This document shows, one piece after another, positions 5,770 through 7,395 of a stretch of DNA of 7,395 bases (position 1 is its first letter; each line of letters opens with the position of its first letter). The stretch is from an uncultured Clostridia bacterium. Lineage in GTDB: Bacteria; Bacillota; Clostridia; Christensenellales; Aristaeellaceae. The DNA is taken from positions 1 through 7,395 of the forward strand of contig CAKTTM010000089.1 in NCBI GenBank assembly GCA_934615145.1, read 5' to 3'. Under the pieces are notes generated by a model. That model did not search any database. It saw nothing but the letters and a program-made list of their open reading frames with translations, and was not told the origin of the DNA. Made by a program: the position numbers and the translations under genes.

Positions 5770-7329
5770 TTACTCGCCGTCCGTCTGCGCCAGCCTGATG
5801 TCGCTAAGCTGTATGCGCGGGTAGCCAAGGATGGTGCTGTCGCTCAGATCCGCGTTAATGCCCACCAATTGACCGTAGGCAATGACCTCCGTCTCCAGCG
5901 GCAGGCCCGGATCCTCTGTCGCGATCAGCAGCACGGTGTCCGCAAAGCCGCTGCTGGTCTTGCGCGTTGCCATGCTCAAAACATAGTCGCCCGCCTGCTG
6001 GTCCACCTTGGTGATGTAGCCATGATAGGTCAGCAGCTTGCCGTCATACTCATCCGCCTTGGCGATCAGATCAGTATAGGGCGGGCTGAGCGCCTCGCTG
6101 GCCGCGCCCTGAACCGGCGCCTGGCTGGGCAGGGCCTCGGGCTGGGCGGCCGGCCCCTTGACGGCGTTGTACTCGATGATCTTGGTGTTGAAATCGCGCT
6201 TGGAGAAGTCCAGCTTCACCTCATAGATGCCCTCCTCACGGGTGTTGACCGTAAAGGAGAAGGCGCCATTGGCGGGCGTCTTGCGCGTGGTATTCTTGCC
6301 GTTGACGATCATCTGCACCGTCACGCCACCCAGCGTGGTGCCGGTGATCTTATAGCTGTTCTGGGTCAGGTTCTCCGGCAGCGGGCTGGTGATATCCACC
6401 GGCAGCAGGCCCTTGGCATAGGTGACGGTGTACTGCTTCTCCAGCTTCTCCAGGCCCTCTGACTCCACCTCCATGGTGATCATGTAAAAGCCCTCGGCCG
6501 GCAGCGTGATGTCAAAGCTGTAGGCGCCCTTGTTGTCGGCCACGGCGTTATATACATCGGCCTTGCTGGTGGCAAAGCTCATCACCGTGGCGCGGAAGAC
6601 TGCCCCCGGCCTGGTGGTGCCCTTCATGCGGAATGTGGGCTCATAGGTCTCCTTGGGCGCGGTCATGGATTCGGATATCACCACCGGCAGCGTGAGGCCG
6701 GCACCCGCCGTGCCTGTAAAGCTGAGCGTATCAAAGACCTTGTTAAGCGCCGTGTTGTCGCCGCCCTTGAGGCCACGGCCATAGACCTGCATGTCAAGGA
6801 TAATGGTCAGGCCATTCTTGACCGAGCGGCGCAGAAAACCCCGGTGATGCAGCTGGCCGTTCTCACGGTAGCTGTAGCGGCTCATCAAAAAGCGGCCCAC
6901 TTCAGGAAAGTTCTTCCACTCGGAGCTGTCAAAGCTGTAGCCCGGAGGCGCCTGGTCGCTGCCCTTTTGAAAGCGGGCGCGGTACTGGGCGCGCACATCG
7001 GGCGTATGCTGGTCGATGTCCACATACTGCTGGCCATCGGCGTCGCTGACGGCGGTGACCACCAGCACCCGGTCGTTTTTCTCATCATAGGCCTGCAGCA
7101 GGATGCCCTGAGACTTGAACATCTCCTGATAGCCTGCCACCGTGCCGCCCTTGCCGGCTATAAAGCTGGCATTGGCCTCCAGATTGTCCGGCATCAGGAT
7201 GGGCGCGTAGACCCCCTCGGGCAGGGTAAGGACAGCTGGCACAGCGCTCAGGTTGGCCTGCTGGGCCTGTATGGCGTAGATGGGCATCAGGCAGAGAATG
7301 AGCAGAATGAGCAGCAGCTTTTTGCGCAC
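5770..7329 (-). CDS. Exported protein with two Ig-like repeats and OB-like C-terminus
   Basis: This 519-residue protein has a classic Sec signal peptide: R-K-K, then a leucine/isoleucine-rich core to about 17, with cleavage likely near 19-22 (Y-A-I-Q-A/Q-Q). No lipobox cysteine context or LPxTG sorting signal is present. Residues 30-207 form an N-terminal mixed domain ending in V-F-D-T-L-S-F. Two similar beta-rich units follow at about 222-306 and 313-392, sharing a G-T-T...G-x-V and N-x-G-A-x-S-F...E-G-x-Y pattern typical of bacterial Ig-like domains. Then comes a proline/alanine linker (392-417) and a domain (418-513) resembling an OB fold. The start is GTG 7329, not GTG 7338, because AAAGGAG at 7338-7344 touches the latter but lies 8 bases from the former. 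It is probably the first gene of the leftward operon. The function is unknown; cell-envelope binding or a matrix role is inference. Confidence 0.88.
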   Translation of the reverse strand: MRKKLLLILLILCLMPIYAIQAQQANLSAVPAVLTLPEGVYAPILMPDNLEANASFIAGKGGTVAGYQEMFKSQGILLQAYDEKNDRVLVVTAVSDADGQQYVDIDQHTPDVRAQYRARFQKGSDQAPPGYSFDSSEWKNFPEVGRFLMSRYSYRENGQLHHRGFLRRSVKNGLTIILDMQVYGRGLKGGDNTALNKVFDTLSFTGTAGAGLTLPVVISESMTAPKETYEPTFRMKGTTRPGAVFRATVMSFATSKADVYNAVADNKGAYSFDITLPAEGFYMITMEVESEGLEKLEKQYTVTYAKGLLPVDITSPLPENLTQNSYKITGTTLGGVTVQMIVNGKNTTRKTPANGAFSFTVNTREEGIYEVKLDFSKRDFNTKIIEYNAVKGPAAQPEALPSQAPVQGAASEALSPPYTDLIAKADEYDGKLLTYHGYITKVDQQAGDYVLSMATRKTSSGFADTVLLIATEDPGLPLETEVIAYGQLVGINADLSDSTILGYPRIQLSDIRLAQTDGE

Positions 7330-7337
7330 GATAATCA

Positions 7338-7344
7338 CTCCTTT
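7338..7344 (-). promoter_or_regulatory. Ribosome binding site deciding the downstream GTG start
   Basis: AAAGGAG on the minus strand ends at 7338. The in-frame GTG at 7338 would overlap this site, whereas GTG at 7329 is 8 bases away. This supports the shorter reading, which also gives a better signal peptide beginning M-R-K-K. Confidence 0.75.
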
Positions 7345-7362
7345 TGCTTTCCAATCAAGCCC

Positions 7363-7391
7363 ATTTTACCATATCAGTAGGCTTTTGAGAA
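7363..7391 (-). promoter_or_regulatory. Sigma-A-type promoter for the exported-protein operon
   Basis: On the minus strand TTCTCA (7386-7391, 4 of 6 matches to TTGACA) is followed after 17 bases by TAAAAT (7363-7368, 5 of 6). A TG extension (TGG) stands directly before the -10. Transcription would begin near 7356 and give a leader of about 27 bases that carries the AAAGGAG site. It likely drives all four leftward genes down to 3604, since no other clear promoter is seen in the short junctions. Confidence 0.65.
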
Positions 7392-7395
7392 GTAC

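Noticed and set aside
7330..7338. Upstream GTG start (7338) for the exported protein, adding M-I-I
   Set aside because: This GTG overlaps the Shine-Dalgarno sequence itself; GTG 7329 has proper spacing and a better signal peptide start.

Overview
The window is a compact, GC-rich stretch of bacterial chromosome. It holds eight complete genes and one partial gene, and no gap between genes exceeds about 90 bases. AGGAGG-type ribosome binding sites, a DegV protein, a long clostridial-style ribose-phosphate pyrophosphokinase homologue and a TtcA-like enzyme with a Firmicutes-looking tail suggest a high-GC member of the Clostridia. This placement is inference from protein style and start signals. 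No rRNA, tRNA, CRISPR, insertion sequence or phage gene is visible.

Left block (1-1917, minus strand): a TtcA-like PP-loop tRNA thiolase, then degV behind its own promoter (TTGACA, 17 bp, TAAACT), then the first 30 codons of a gene with a SAP/Rho-N-like N-terminus that runs off the left edge.

Centre (1918-2007): a divergent promoter region. Two identical extended -10 elements (TGCTATAAT) face away from each other as an 11-bp perfect inverted repeat. One serves the TtcA-like gene and the other serves the rightward pair.

Rightward pair (2008-3614, plus strand): an inositol-monophosphatase-family phosphatase and a PHP-family histidinol-phosphatase-like enzyme, joined by a 4-base ATGA overlap. 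Both are metal-dependent phosphomonoesterase types, and each superfamily contains known histidinol-phosphate phosphatases.

Right block (3604-7391, minus strand): a probable four-gene operon read leftward. It begins at a promoter near 7363-7391 and contains an exported protein with two Ig-like repeats, the pyrophosphokinase homologue, a coiled-coil protein with a C-terminal membrane anchor, and a small glycine-rich membrane-associated protein. The last three are chained by ATGA stop/start overlaps. The final gene overlaps the end of the PHP gene tail to tail by 11 bp, so no ordinary intergenic terminator fits there.

Most genes have housekeeping or metabolic roles. I see no clear defence, mobile or biosynthetic system. 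The least explained part is the coupling of a divergent PRPP-synthetase homologue to two uncharacterised membrane proteins and an exported protein.
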